A stretch of DNA of 64,000 nt, taken from assembly GCF_017916425.1 (NCBI RefSeq), contig NZ_JAFMSX010000001.1, forward strand, positions 1,240,001 through 1,304,000, read 5' to 3'. Positions 16,098-25,922 of the stretch are shown piece after piece. The notes below the pieces were generated by a model. It ran no database searches, was not told the DNA's origin, and worked only from the letters and a program-made list of their open reading frames with translations. Each line of letters begins with the position of its first letter. Positions within the stretch are counted from its first letter, which is position 1. This DNA is from Nocardioides sp. SYSU D00065 (GTDB lineage Bacteria; Actinomycetota; Actinomycetes; Propionibacteriales; Nocardioidaceae). The position numbers and the translations under genes are program-made.

Positions 16098-18083
16098 TCA
16101 GCCGACCTCGTGCTCGAGGGGTGCCTCGAACTGCGAGCGGTACAGCCGCGCGTAGGCGCCGCCGGCCTCGAGGAGCTCGTCGTGGGAGCCCTGCTCGACG
16201 ATGGAGCCGGCCTCCATGACGAGGATCAGGTCGGCGTCGCGGATCGTGGAGAGCCGGTGCGCGATGACGAACGACGTCCGGTCCGAACGCAGCGCCGCCA
16301 TCGCCTGCTGGAGCAGCAGCTCGGTGCGCGTGTCGACCGACGAGGTGGCCTCGTCCAGGATCAGCAGCGCCGGGTCGGAGAGGAACGCGCGGGCGATCGT
16401 CACCAGCTGGCGCTCGCCGGCGGAGAGGTTGGAGCCGTCCTCGTCGATGACCGTGTCGTAGCCCTCGGGCAGCGAGTGGACGAAGCGGTCCACGAAGGTC
16501 GCGCGAGCCGCCTCGAGGACCTGCTCCTCCGTGGCGTCGGGACGGCCGTAGGCGATGTTGTCGCGGATGCTGCCCGCGAAGAGCCAGGTGTCCTGGAGCA
16601 CCATCCCGATCCGGCTGCGGAGCACGCCGCGCGGCACGGAGGTGATGTCGACCCCGTCGAGGAGGATGCGGCCCGCCTGCGGGTCGTAGAACCGCATCAC
16701 CAGGTTCACCATCGTCGTCTTGCCTGCGCCGGTGGGTCCGACGATAGCGACGGTGCTCCCCGGCTCGGCCACCAGCGAGAGCCCCGAGATCAGCGGCTGG
16801 TCCGGGTCGTAGGAGAACGACACGTCCTCGAACCGCACCTCCCCGCGGGCCCCGTCCCCCGTCGCCAGCCGTCCGGCGGCCTCGGGCGGCTCCTCGACGG
16901 CGTCGAGCAGCTCGAAGACCCGCTCCGCCGACGCGACCCCCGACTGGAGCAGGTTGAGCATCGAGGCGACCTGGGTGAGTGGCTGGGTGAACTGGCGGGA
17001 GTACTGGATGAACGCCTGCACGTCGCCCAGCGACATGGTGCCGCTGGCCACCCGCAGGCCGCCCAGGACCGCGATCACGACGTAGTTGAGGTTCCCGACG
17101 AACATCATGATCGGCATGATCAGCCCGCTCACGAACTGCGCACCGTACGACGCCTCGTAGAGCTCGTCGTTCTGCTCGGCGAACACCCGCTCGGACTCGG
17201 CCCGGCGGCCGAAGACCTTGACGATGGAGTGGCCGGAGAAGGTCTCCTCGATGTGGGCGTTGAGCGCGCCCGTGCGGCGCCACTGCTCGATGAACATCCC
17301 CTGCGAGCGCTTCATCACCGCTCCGGCGACGTACATCGAGATCGGCACCGAGACCAGCGCGACCATCGCCAGCAGCGGCGAGATCCAGAACATCATCGCC
17401 AGCACCGCGAAGACGGTCAGCAGCGAGTTGAGCATCTGGCTCAGCGTCTGCTGCAGCGTCTGGCTGACGTTGTCGATGTCGTTGGTGACCCGGCTCAGCA
17501 GCTCACCGCGCGGCTGCTTGTCGATGTAGCCCAGCGGCAGCCGGTGGATCTTGTCCTCCACCTCCGAGCGCATCCGCAGCACGGTCCCCTGGACGACGTC
17601 GTTGAGGAGGTAGCCGCCGAGCAGGGCGAGCAGGGACGCCGCGACGTACACCGCCAGCACGACGAGCAGGACGTCCGCGACCGCGGAGAAGTCGACGCCG
17701 TCGGTGAGCGTCATCGACTCGAGCATGTCGGCCCGGTTGTCCTCCCCGCTGGCGCGCAGCCCCTCGACGACCTGCTCCTGCGTCGTCGCGCCGACGAGCA
17801 CGTCCCTGCCGATCAGGCCGGCGAAGACGAGGTCGGTGGCACGGCCCAGGATCCAGGGGCCGACGGCCGTGGCGAGGACGCTGAGCAGTGTCAGGACCAA
17901 CACGGCGTACGCCTTGTGCCGCTCCGGATGCAGTCGCGCGAGCAGCCGCTTGAGCGAGGGCCAGAACGTGTCGGGCCGCTGCCCGATCATCCCCCCGCCC
18001 ATCGGGCCGCGGCCGGGTCCGCCCGCGCCGGACTGGACGCGCTCGGTCTCCTTGAGCCGGCCCGGCGCCCGGGTGGTGCTCAT
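16098..18083 (-). CDS. ABC exporter, canonical half of a heterodimer
   Basis: The 661-residue half-transporter has a Gly-rich N-terminal extension, six membrane helices and a C-terminal ATPase. Motifs are Walker A GPTGAGKT (449-456), signature LSAGE (553-557), Walker B LLILDE with catalytic Glu578, and switch His609. Its catalytic residues are normal but its signature is altered (LSGGQ to LSAGE). It starts with ATGA overlap on the stop of the upstream ABC gene, so the two form a heterodimer. The substrate is unknown; multidrug or lipid export is typical of the family. Confidence 0.9.
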   Translation of the reverse strand: MSTTRAPGRLKETERVQSGAGGPGRGPMGGGMIGQRPDTFWPSLKRLLARLHPERHKAYAVLVLTLLSVLATAVGPWILGRATDLVFAGLIGRDVLVGATTQEQVVEGLRASGEDNRADMLESMTLTDGVDFSAVADVLLVVLAVYVAASLLALLGGYLLNDVVQGTVLRMRSEVEDKIHRLPLGYIDKQPRGELLSRVTNDIDNVSQTLQQTLSQMLNSLLTVFAVLAMMFWISPLLAMVALVSVPISMYVAGAVMKRSQGMFIEQWRRTGALNAHIEETFSGHSIVKVFGRRAESERVFAEQNDELYEASYGAQFVSGLIMPIMMFVGNLNYVVIAVLGGLRVASGTMSLGDVQAFIQYSRQFTQPLTQVASMLNLLQSGVASAERVFELLDAVEEPPEAAGRLATGDGARGEVRFEDVSFSYDPDQPLISGLSLVAEPGSTVAIVGPTGAGKTTMVNLVMRFYDPQAGRILLDGVDITSVPRGVLRSRIGMVLQDTWLFAGSIRDNIAYGRPDATEEQVLEAARATFVDRFVHSLPEGYDTVIDEDGSNLSAGERQLVTIARAFLSDPALLILDEATSSVDTRTELLLQQAMAALRSDRTSFVIAHRLSTIRDADLILVMEAGSIVEQGSHDELLEAGGAYARLYRSQFEAPLEHEVG

Positions 18084-19813
18084 GCCACCTCCTCGGCGGT
18101 CAGCTGGGACTCGACGATCTCGCGGTAGGTGCCGCAGCCGTCGAGCAGCTCGTCGTGGGTGCCGGTGCCGACGACCGCTCCGTCCTCCAGCACCACGATG
18201 CGGTCGGCGTGCCGGATGGTCGCGACGCGCTGCGCCACGATGATCACCGTCGACTCCCGGGTCACCGGTGCCAGCGCGGCGCGCAGGCGGGCGTCGGTGC
18301 TGAGGTCGAGCGCGGACAAGGAGTCGTCGAACAGGTAGACGGCCGGGCGGCGGACCACCGCACGCGCGATCGCCATCCGCTGGCGCTGACCGCCGCTGAG
18401 GCTCGAGCCGCCCTGCGCGATCTCGGCCTCGAGGCCGCCGGGCATCGCCTCGACGAACTCCCTCGCCTGAGCGATCTCGAGGGCCGCCCACATCTCGTCC
18501 TCGGTGGCGTCGGGCTTGCCGTAGCGCAGGTTGTCCGCGACCGTGCCCCGGAACAGGAACGCCTTCTGCGGCACCAGCCCGAGCCGTGACCACAACACGT
18601 CGAGCTCCACGTCGCGTACGTCGACGCCGCCCACGCGGACCGAGCCGCCGGTCGCGTCGAAGAGCCGCGGCACGAGGTTCACGAGCGTGGTCTTGCCCGC
18701 GCCGGTCGAGCCGACGATGGCGACGGTCTCGCCCGGACGGGCGCCGAGCGAGACCTCGCGCAGCACCGGCTGGTCGGCCCCGGGGTAGGCGAAGGTGACC
18801 CTCTCGAGCTCCAGGGACAGCCGCTCGGGGAGCACGGTCACCGGGTCGCTGGGCGGCACCACCGACGACTCGGCGTCGAGCACCTCGCTGATCCGGTCGG
18901 CGCACACGGAGGCGCGCGGCACCATCATCAGCATGAACATCGCCATCATCACCGACATGACGATCTGCATGAGGTAGGAGATGTAGGCGGTCAGGGCGCC
19001 GACCTCCATGTGCCCGCCGTCCACCCGGTGCCCGCCGAACCACAGCACACCCACGGTCGCGAGGTTGGCGACGATCATCACCGTGGGGAACATCGCCGCC
19101 TGCCAGCGACCCGCCGTCACCGCGACCTCGGTGAGCTGCACGTTGGCGGCACCGAACCGCTGCGTCTCGTGGCGCTCGCGGACGAAGGCGCGCACCACGC
19201 GCACGCCGGTGACCTGCTCGCGCAGCAGCCGGTTGACCTCGTCGATGCGCTCCTGCATCAGCCGGAAGCTGGGCACCATCCGCCGCACGATCAGACCGAT
19301 GGAGAGGCCGAGCACCGGCACCACGGCCAGGACCAGCCAGGACAGGCCGACGTCCTCGCGCGCCGCCATGATGATGCCGCCGACCATCATGATCGGGGCG
19401 GACACCATCAAGGTGCCGCCCATCAGCACCAGCATCTGCACCTGCTGCACGTCGTTGGTCTCGCGGGTGATGAGGGAGGGCGCGCCGAAGTGCTGCACCT
19501 CCCGGGCCGAGAACGACCCGACCCGGCGGAAGATGGCGGCGCGCAGGTCGCGGCCGAACCCCATCGCGTTGCGCGCGGAGTACCAGACCGCCGCGATCGA
19601 GCAGGTGATCTGGACGAGGGAGACCGCGAGCATCAGCGCGCCGTGGCGCACGATGTAGCCGGTGTCGCCGGTGACGACGCCCCGGTCGATGATGTCGGCA
19701 TTGAGGCTGGGCAGGTAGAGCGCGGCCATGGTGCCGACGAACTGGAGCGCCACGACGGCCGCCAGCGGGGCTCGGTAGGGCGCGAGGTAGGTGCGGACGA
19801 GTCGCAGCAGCAC
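18080..19813 (-). CDS. ABC exporter, degenerate-site half of a heterodimer
   Basis: The 577-residue half-transporter has six membrane helices then an ATPase with Walker A GSTGAGKT (368-375) and a normal LSGGQ (472-476). However, Walker B reads VYLFDD with Asp497 in place of the catalytic Glu, and the switch His is Gln528. This is the pattern of the degenerate site in heterodimeric exporters such as TM287/288. The GTG start at 19813 is preceded by GAGGAG. It is the first gene of a two-gene operon. Confidence 0.9.
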   Translation of the reverse strand: MLLRLVRTYLAPYRAPLAAVVALQFVGTMAALYLPSLNADIIDRGVVTGDTGYIVRHGALMLAVSLVQITCSIAAVWYSARNAMGFGRDLRAAIFRRVGSFSAREVQHFGAPSLITRETNDVQQVQMLVLMGGTLMVSAPIMMVGGIIMAAREDVGLSWLVLAVVPVLGLSIGLIVRRMVPSFRLMQERIDEVNRLLREQVTGVRVVRAFVRERHETQRFGAANVQLTEVAVTAGRWQAAMFPTVMIVANLATVGVLWFGGHRVDGGHMEVGALTAYISYLMQIVMSVMMAMFMLMMVPRASVCADRISEVLDAESSVVPPSDPVTVLPERLSLELERVTFAYPGADQPVLREVSLGARPGETVAIVGSTGAGKTTLVNLVPRLFDATGGSVRVGGVDVRDVELDVLWSRLGLVPQKAFLFRGTVADNLRYGKPDATEDEMWAALEIAQAREFVEAMPGGLEAEIAQGGSSLSGGQRQRMAIARAVVRRPAVYLFDDSLSALDLSTDARLRAALAPVTRESTVIIVAQRVATIRHADRIVVLEDGAVVGTGTHDELLDGCGTYREIVESQLTAEEVA

Positions 19814-19891
19814 GTCAACAGCTCCTCATCGGCACCCGGGCAGCCTAGGTGAGGCGGACTGCTCCCTCACCCGATTTTCGTCGTGGCAGGG

Positions 19892-20623
19892 TCAGACGGA
19901 GCCGCCGTCCCCGTCCGAGCCCTCCTGCAGCTCGACGATGTGGCGCGCCAGCTCGACGGGGCTGACTCCGGCGCGGACGGCCGCCTCGTGCAGGCGCTCC
20001 TCGGCGTCGTGCGTGTCCACCTCGAGCTGAGCCGCGAGCAGCCCGACCGCGACGTCGACCAGCATCTGGTCCCGGACGCGACCGGGCGCCGCCTCGGCCT
20101 CCGCCCGGGTGGTGAAGGCGAGGTCGGCGTTCGACACGGCCCCGGCGGCCAGCGCCCCGAAGATCTCCGCGAGCCGCTCGTGCTGTCCCACGAAGGCGCG
20201 CCGGCTCGCGGCGTAGAGGTTCACCGTGCCGACGACCGGCGCGTCGACGACCACGGGCAGCGTGAGCGTGCTGCGCACGGCCCGCGCGGCCGTCGCCTGG
20301 GCGAACATCTGCCAGCGCTCCTCGTCCAGGGGGTCGACGTTGCTGAACTCGCGGACCTCCTCGGCCTCGGCGCTGTCCACGCACGGTCCGCCGGCGACGT
20401 ACTGGACGGCGTCGAGGACCGCGATGTCCCGGTCGGTGGCGACCAGGGTGAACGAGAGCCCCTCCTGCTGGCGCGCGATGCTGACACCGACGAGGTCGGG
20501 GACCACGGCCTGAGCCCGGTCGGCCAGCCCGCAGAGACGGTCCAGCAGCGAGCCCGCGCCGCTCGCCCCGTCCAGGTCCCGCAGCACCTCGACCGTCTCG
20601 GGGATCGGCTCCATCGGCGTCAC
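19892..20623 (-). CDS. GAF-ANTAR domain regulator
   Basis: The protein is about 243 residues. The N-terminal GAF domain (about 20-165) contains VAGGPCVDSAE. The C-terminal ANTAR domain (about 180-230) has the VDVAVGLLAAQLEVDTHDAEERLHEAA three-helix pattern. ANTAR proteins bind nascent RNA and prevent termination; the GAF domain probably senses a ligand or signal. The GTG at 20623 is preferred because GGAGG lies 7 nt upstream, whereas the GTG two codons earlier abuts that Shine-Dalgarno. No target hairpin pair was identified in the window. Confidence 0.82.
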   Translation of the reverse strand: MTPMEPIPETVEVLRDLDGASGAGSLLDRLCGLADRAQAVVPDLVGVSIARQQEGLSFTLVATDRDIAVLDAVQYVAGGPCVDSAEAEEVREFSNVDPLDEERWQMFAQATAARAVRSTLTLPVVVDAPVVGTVNLYAASRRAFVGQHERLAEIFGALAAGAVSNADLAFTTRAEAEAAPGRVRDQMLVDVAVGLLAAQLEVDTHDAEERLHEAAVRAGVSPVELARHIVELQEGSDGDGGSV

Positions 20624-20719
20624 CGCCACACCTCCGTCGTCCTGGCCGTCACGCGTGCGCCGCGCGGTACCCGTCGCGACCGGCCCGGATGCGTCGTCCC
20701 CACCCCGAGGAACGTCGGC

Positions 20720-21367
20720 TCAGGGCGCGAGCCGCTCGATGCGCCAGCCTGCCCCGTCGCGCCGGTAGACCAGCCGGTCGTGCATCCGCCCCGGCCTACC
20801 CTGCCAGAACTCCACCACGGCGGGCACGACGCGGTAGCCGCCCCACTCGGGCGGGACGGGCACCTCGCCGTCGGCGTCCTCGGCGCCGAAGCGCTCCTGC
20901 ACCCGCGCGTACGACGCCGCCAGCTCGGCGCGGGAGGCGACGGGGCGCGACTGTGCCGACGCCCAGGCGCCGAGCTGGGCGCCGCGGGGGCGGGAGCGGA
21001 AGTACGCCTCGACGCTGGCGTCGTCGAGGACCTCCGCGGTCCCCTCGACGCGCACCTGCCGCTCGAGGGGGTGCCAGGGGAAGAGCAGGGCGCAGCGAGG
21101 GTTGGCGGCCAGCTCCTCGCCCTTGCGCGAGGCCTGGTTGGTGAAGAAGACGAACCCGTCGGGTCCGACGCCCTTGAGCAGGACCATCCGGCTCGACGGG
21201 CGCCCGTCGGGGGTCGCGGTGGCGAGCACCATCGCGTTGGGCTCGTGCACCCCGGCCTCGACGGACTGGGCCAGCCAGCGCTCGAAGGTCGTGATCGGAT
21301 CCTCGGCCACGTCCGGCAGGTCGAGGCCTCCTCGGCCGTACTCCTCGCGCAGTCCGGTGAGGTCCAT
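20720..21367 (-). CDS. pdxH: Pyridoxine/pyridoxamine 5'-phosphate oxidase (internal start of the fused frame)
   Basis: These 215 residues match the full usual length of PdxH. They include the FMN-binding NAMVLATATPDGRPSSRMVLLKG and FVFFTNQASRKGEELAANP, and end at the conserved WRIERLAP. The enzyme oxidises PNP/PMP to pyridoxal 5'-phosphate with FMN and O2. The ATG at 21367 has a TACCCT -10 box (21380-21375) 7 nt upstream and no Shine-Dalgarno, so a leaderless transcript can yield free PdxH even though the upstream DCC frame reads straight into it. Confidence 0.88.
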   Translation of the reverse strand: MDLTGLREEYGRGGLDLPDVAEDPITTFERWLAQSVEAGVHEPNAMVLATATPDGRPSSRMVLLKGVGPDGFVFFTNQASRKGEELAANPRCALLFPWHPLERQVRVEGTAEVLDDASVEAYFRSRPRGAQLGAWASAQSRPVASRAELAASYARVQERFGAEDADGEVPVPPEWGGYRVVPAVVEFWQGRPGRMHDRLVYRRDGAGWRIERLAP

Positions 21368-21763
21368 GTGGCCGAGGGTAGCGGCGCGGTCGTGGGGCGG
21401 GTCCGCGATCGCGCAGGCCGGCGTGCCACCCGGCAGGCGCGACCGGTTGGCTGCCACCCAGTGATAGGCGGTGCGCGCGAGCGGGTCCACGAGCGGCAGG
21501 GTCAGCACGCGTCCGACCAGGCGCCACGGCAGAGGTCCGGTGCGGAGGATGGCGGCGAAGGCGCGGTGACCGTAGTCCACCTGGCCGTCCGGGTGGACGT
21601 AGGGCATCTCGACCAGCGCGCGCTCGGCGTCGACGCCCAGCGCAGCCAGGTCCACGGACTGCACGGTCGCGCGGTCGACGTCGACGCCCAGGTGGGGCAC
21701 CAGGGCGCCGGTGCGCATGCAGAAGCCGCAGTCGCCGTCGTTGAGCATCAGGCCGCGGTCCAC
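20720..21763 (-). CDS. DCC-family thiol oxidoreductase domain fused in frame to PdxH
   Basis: One uninterrupted 347-codon frame joins two recognisable proteins. The N-terminal part (about residues 1-120) is a DCC/DUF393 thiol-disulfide oxidoreductase with the DGDCGFC motif and the conserved end RSRLPGGTPACAI. After about 12 linker residues the frame continues into a complete pyridoxamine-phosphate oxidase. There is no stop codon between them, so a DCC transcript must be translated into a fusion unless the sequence carries an error. The GTG at 21763 or ATG at 21748 are possible starts; neither has a well-spaced Shine-Dalgarno. Confidence 0.6.
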   Translation of the reverse strand: MDRGLMLNDGDCGFCMRTGALVPHLGVDVDRATVQSVDLAALGVDAERALVEMPYVHPDGQVDYGHRAFAAILRTGPLPWRLVGRVLTLPLVDPLARTAYHWVAANRSRLPGGTPACAIADPPHDRAATLGHMDLTGLREEYGRGGLDLPDVAEDPITTFERWLAQSVEAGVHEPNAMVLATATPDGRPSSRMVLLKGVGPDGFVFFTNQASRKGEELAANPRCALLFPWHPLERQVRVEGTAEVLDDASVEAYFRSRPRGAQLGAWASAQSRPVASRAELAASYARVQERFGAEDADGEVPVPPEWGGYRVVPAVVEFWQGRPGRMHDRLVYRRDGAGWRIERLAP

Positions 21764-21825
21764 ACCTCGAGCGTACGGCGACCAGCGGCGCCCGGGGCCG
21801 GTCGCGGCAGGCCGCCCGGCCCGGC

Positions 21826-22473
21826 TCAGGACGCAGGCTGAGCGGCGTACCAGGAGGTCGCGCCCCGGGCGCCTCGGCGCGACAGCGAGATGTGCATGTG
21901 GTCGCGGTGGCGCAGCGTCGGCGAGCACGTCCGCTTCGTGCGGCAGCTCGAGCTGAGGTAGCGCTTGGCGGCGAAGCCGTCGTAGGAGGCGTACATCCGG
22001 TCGTCCCAGATGATGTACATGATCCCCATGCGGCGCGCCAGCGCGTGGGGCGCGCCGGTGTCGTCGGGGGCGAGCACCTCCTCGAGCAGGGTCGCGGCGA
22101 GCGCGGCGTCGGCCGGGTCGCGGGCGTCGAGGAGCCAGTCGAAGGCGCGCGACTCCTTGTGCTCGCTGGTGCTCGAGCCGGCGCACGCGCGGCTGATCGG
22201 CCCGTAGCCGCCGCCACGGGCGACCAGCCAGTCGGCCAGCATCAGCACGCCTCTCTTGGGCGTGGGCTTGCACGTCGTCTGCGGCTGGTAGCCGGCGTAG
22301 TCCTCGACGGGCAGCAGGTAGGGGGCGGACGAGGTGACGGTGCCGCGCGGCTGGATCCCCGGGACGGCGGGCTCGGCGTGGCCGGCGGGGTCGGCCGACG
22401 CGCTGGCGGTCGCCAGCACGAGCGCCAGCGCGGTGCTCGACAGCAGCGCGACGAACCGCGACGAGGCTCGCAT
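21826..22473 (-). CDS. Secreted M15-like (D-Ala-D-Ala peptidase-like) protein
   Basis: The 215-residue precursor has a clear signal peptide (RFVALLSSTALALVLATASASA, about residues 5-27). The mature part contains KESRAFDW near the middle and RHRDHMHISLS near the end. These match the His/Asp...His-x-His zinc-ligand arrangement of M15-like domains (the 'ARB_07466-like' family). It is probably extracellular and acts on cell wall or is a catalytically altered relative. ATG 22473 is chosen for the signal peptide. A TACGGT -10 box lies at 22521-22516 and GGAGGG at about 15 nt from the start. Confidence 0.75.
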   Translation of the reverse strand: MRASSRFVALLSSTALALVLATASASADPAGHAEPAVPGIQPRGTVTSSAPYLLPVEDYAGYQPQTTCKPTPKRGVLMLADWLVARGGGYGPISRACAGSSTSEHKESRAFDWLLDARDPADAALAATLLEEVLAPDDTGAPHALARRMGIMYIIWDDRMYASYDGFAAKRYLSSSCRTKRTCSPTLRHRDHMHISLSRRGARGATSWYAAQPAS

Positions 22474-22558
22474 GACGACGTCCCATCCCTCCCTGTGGCC
22501 ACCGGTGGCACGGCGACCGTAGGCGGGCACCGGGAACGGCGTCCGGGGAACGTGCGAA

Positions 22559-23104
22559 CTACAGACGAGTGGTTCGCAGCCGGCGCCCGAAGGTCCGGCT
22601 CAGGGGGGCGCCCGCGTAGTAGCCGAAGGGCGGGATCGGCTCGTAGCCCGCGGAGAGGTAGAGCGCGATCGCCTCCGGCTGCTTGGTCCCGGTCTCGAGC
22701 ACCAGCGCCTCGATGCCGGCCTCGGCCGCCGTGGTCTCGAGGTGGGCGAGCATCCGCCGGGCGATCCCGCGCCGCTGGGCCGCGGGGACGACGTACATCC
22801 GCTTCACCTCGGCGGTGACCTCCGCGCCGAGCGCCTGGACCGGGCTGCGGCGCCACGCCCCGGTGGCCACCGGGGTGCCGTCGAGGTAGCCGACGAAGAA
22901 CCGGCCGTGCGGGTCCTCGAAGTCGGTCGGGTCGATGGGCGACTCGTCGCGGCCGCCGTAGCGCTCGACGTACTCGGCCTGGACCGCCTCGACGAGCGCC
23001 TGGGCGTCGGGGTGGGTGATGGGCACCCGCTCGATGCGGAGCTCCGGCGTCGCGGGGACCCCGAGGGCGGGCGTGTCGACCGTGGGCGCAGCGTCGCCGT
23101 TCAT
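22559..23104 (-). CDS. GNAT-family N-acetyltransferase
   Basis: The 181-residue protein shows the GNAT fold. Strand beta4 VKRMYVVPAAQRRGIARRML (about residues 98-117) includes the acetyl-CoA pyrophosphate loop QRRGIA. The end motif ALYLSAGYEPIPPFGYY is typical of plant/bacterial GNATs acting on small amines or amino acids. The substrate is unknown. The gene is divergent from serC and shares its promoter region, where the -10 boxes overlap. Confidence 0.85.
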   Translation of the reverse strand: MNGDAAPTVDTPALGVPATPELRIERVPITHPDAQALVEAVQAEYVERYGGRDESPIDPTDFEDPHGRFFVGYLDGTPVATGAWRRSPVQALGAEVTAEVKRMYVVPAAQRRGIARRMLAHLETTAAEAGIEALVLETGTKQPEAIALYLSAGYEPIPPFGYYAGAPLSRTFGRRLRTTRL

Positions 23105-23142
23105 CGTGGATCCCCTGTCGTGAGACGTGCTCGAGCGGGTGC

Positions 23143-23172
23143 CACAATAGGGACCGCTGACAGCGTCGTCAG
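23143..23172. promoter_or_regulatory. Divergent GNAT/serC promoter with overlapping -10 boxes
   Basis: Minus strand: CTGACG (23172-23167), 17 nt, TATTGT (23149-23144) for the GNAT gene. Plus strand: CACAAT (23143-23148) fits nAnnnT for serC. The two -10 elements occupy almost the same bases. Confidence 0.5.
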
Positions 23173-23197
23173 GACCGCCCTTCCGCACTGCACGTGA

Positions 23198-24340
<1,143 letters not shown>

Positions 24341-24390
24341 TCAGCCGAGGTGGGACGCGAGACCGCGGAGCTCAACCTCTGACGCGTCGG

Positions 24391-24871
24391 CTGCGGCGCG
24401 CCCTGTTGGGCGGTGGCTGAGCCACATCCGCAGCCGCCGGAATGTGGCTGGCTCACCGCTACCCCGGGGTCCCGCGGCGCGCCCTGGCCGGGCGGTGGCT
24501 GAGCCACATCCGCAGCCGCGGGGATGTGGCTGGCTCACCGCTACCTCCGCGTCCCGCGGCGCGCGCTCGCCGGGCGGTGGCTGAGCCACATCCGCAGCCG
24601 CCGGAATGTGGCTGGCTCACCGCTACCTCCGCGTCCCGCGGCGCGCGCTCGCCGGGCGGTGGCTGAGCCACATCCGCAGCCGCGGGGATGTGGCTGGCTC
24701 ACCGCTACCTCCGCGTCGCGCGGCGCGCGCTCGCCGGGCGGTGGCTGAGCCACATCCGCACCCGCCGGAATGTGGCTGGCTCACCGCCACCCCCGCGTCC
24801 CGCGGCGCGCCCTGGCCGGGCGGTGGCTGAGCCACATGCGCAGCCGCGGGGATGTGGCTGGCTCACCGCTC
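24391..24871. repeat. Six-unit 82-bp tandem repeat array with internal inverted repeats
   Basis: The word GCGGTGGCTGAGCCACAT recurs at 24410, 24492, 24574, 24656, 24738 and 24820, exactly 82 bp apart. Within each unit AGCCACAT pairs with ATGTGGCT across a 14-nt loop. An outer GCGGTG/CACCGC extends the stem across an internal loop. GTGGCT-G-AGCCAC can itself fold. Loops alternate between GCCGGA-ending (units 1, 3, 5) and GCGGGG-ending (units 2, 4, 6). Spacers between units are also conserved, so this is not a CRISPR. It separates the convergent serC and topoisomerase genes. Open frames across it are by-products of the repeats. Confidence 0.95.
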
Positions 24872-24875
24872 GGGA

Positions 24876-25871
24876 TCAGGCGGTCAGGAGCTTGAGCACG
24901 GCCCGCTCGAGCGCGGCCTGGCGTGCGTCGGCGGAGTCGTAGGACCCGCGGACCTTGATCGTGCGGCCGCGCTCGTAGGCCTCGACCACCCGCGGGTCGA
25001 CGTACGACGACCGCGCGAGCGTCGGCGTGTTGCCGAGGAACTCCGAGACCTCCTTCATGGCCGCCGACACCGCCCGCTTGCGGGAGGCCTTGGTCTGGCC
25101 GGACTCGGGGGTCTCCGCGAGCGCGGCCGCCGCGATGACCGTCGCGTGCCAGGTCCGGAAGTCCTTGGCGGTGGCCTCGATCCCGAAGCAGCCGCGGATG
25201 TAGTCGTTGACGTCGGGCGCGCTGATGTCGCGCCACGTCGTGCCGTCCTTCCAGGCCAGCAGCCGATCCCCACCGCCGCGCCGGCGCCGCATCACGTCGA
25301 GCGCCTCGGTCGCCGCGGGGTCGTCGATGTCGATGCAGTGCTCGACCCCGGACTTCCCGACGAAGCAGAACCTCAGACCGTTGCGGTGGCGCGAGACGTG
25401 ATCCTTGCGCAGGGTGGTGAGGCCGAAGGAGCCGTTGGTGTCGGTGTAGACGTCGTTGCCGATGCGGAAGTAGCCCAGGTCCAGCAGCCGCACCGCGACC
25501 GCGCACCCCCGCTCGAGCGACATGCCGTCGGCGCCGATGTCGGCGAGCACCCGCTCGCGCGCCTTCGACAGCGCCTTGCCGAAGCCCAGGATCCGGTCGA
25601 ACTTCGCAGCGTCGCGACTGGCGCGCCACTGCGGGTGGTAGAGGTACTGCCGCCGGCCGGCGTCGTCGGTGCCCACGGCCTGCAGGTGTCCGTTGGGGTA
25701 GGGGGTGATCCACACGTCCTTCCAGGCGGGCGGGATCACCAGGTCCTTGCAGCGCTGGACCTGCTCGGCGTCGAGACGGTTGCCGTCCTGGTCGAGGTAG
25801 GTGAAGCCCTTGCCGGCGCGGCGCCGGGTCCAGCCGGGCTGGTCGGGGAAGGTGCGCCGCAGTCGGGGCAT
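24876..25871 (-). CDS. Type IB DNA topoisomerase
   Basis: The 331-residue protein is a bacterial/poxvirus-type topoisomerase IB. The N-terminal domain includes VIPPAWKDVWITPYPNGHLQA. The catalytic domain has KARERVLADIG, RIGNDVYTDTNGSFGLTTLRKDHV and DVNDYIRGCFGIEATAKDFRTWHAT. The nucleophilic Tyr is expected in TLARSSYVDPRVVEAY near residue 292. It relaxes supercoils by single-strand nicking. Such genes are sporadic in bacteria. Its stop codon is 5 bp from the repeat array. Confidence 0.9.
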   Translation of the reverse strand: MPRLRRTFPDQPGWTRRRAGKGFTYLDQDGNRLDAEQVQRCKDLVIPPAWKDVWITPYPNGHLQAVGTDDAGRRQYLYHPQWRASRDAAKFDRILGFGKALSKARERVLADIGADGMSLERGCAVAVRLLDLGYFRIGNDVYTDTNGSFGLTTLRKDHVSRHRNGLRFCFVGKSGVEHCIDIDDPAATEALDVMRRRRGGGDRLLAWKDGTTWRDISAPDVNDYIRGCFGIEATAKDFRTWHATVIAAAALAETPESGQTKASRKRAVSAAMKEVSEFLGNTPTLARSSYVDPRVVEAYERGRTIKVRGSYDSADARQAALERAVLKLLTA

Positions 25872-25922
25872 GCGGCGAACCTACTGCCCGGCCTGCGGCA
25901 GCCGAGACACCCAGAGGGATGG

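Noticed and set aside
24391-24871. CRISPR array
   Set aside because: Spacers are as conserved as the repeats, the period is 82 bp, and no cas genes are present.
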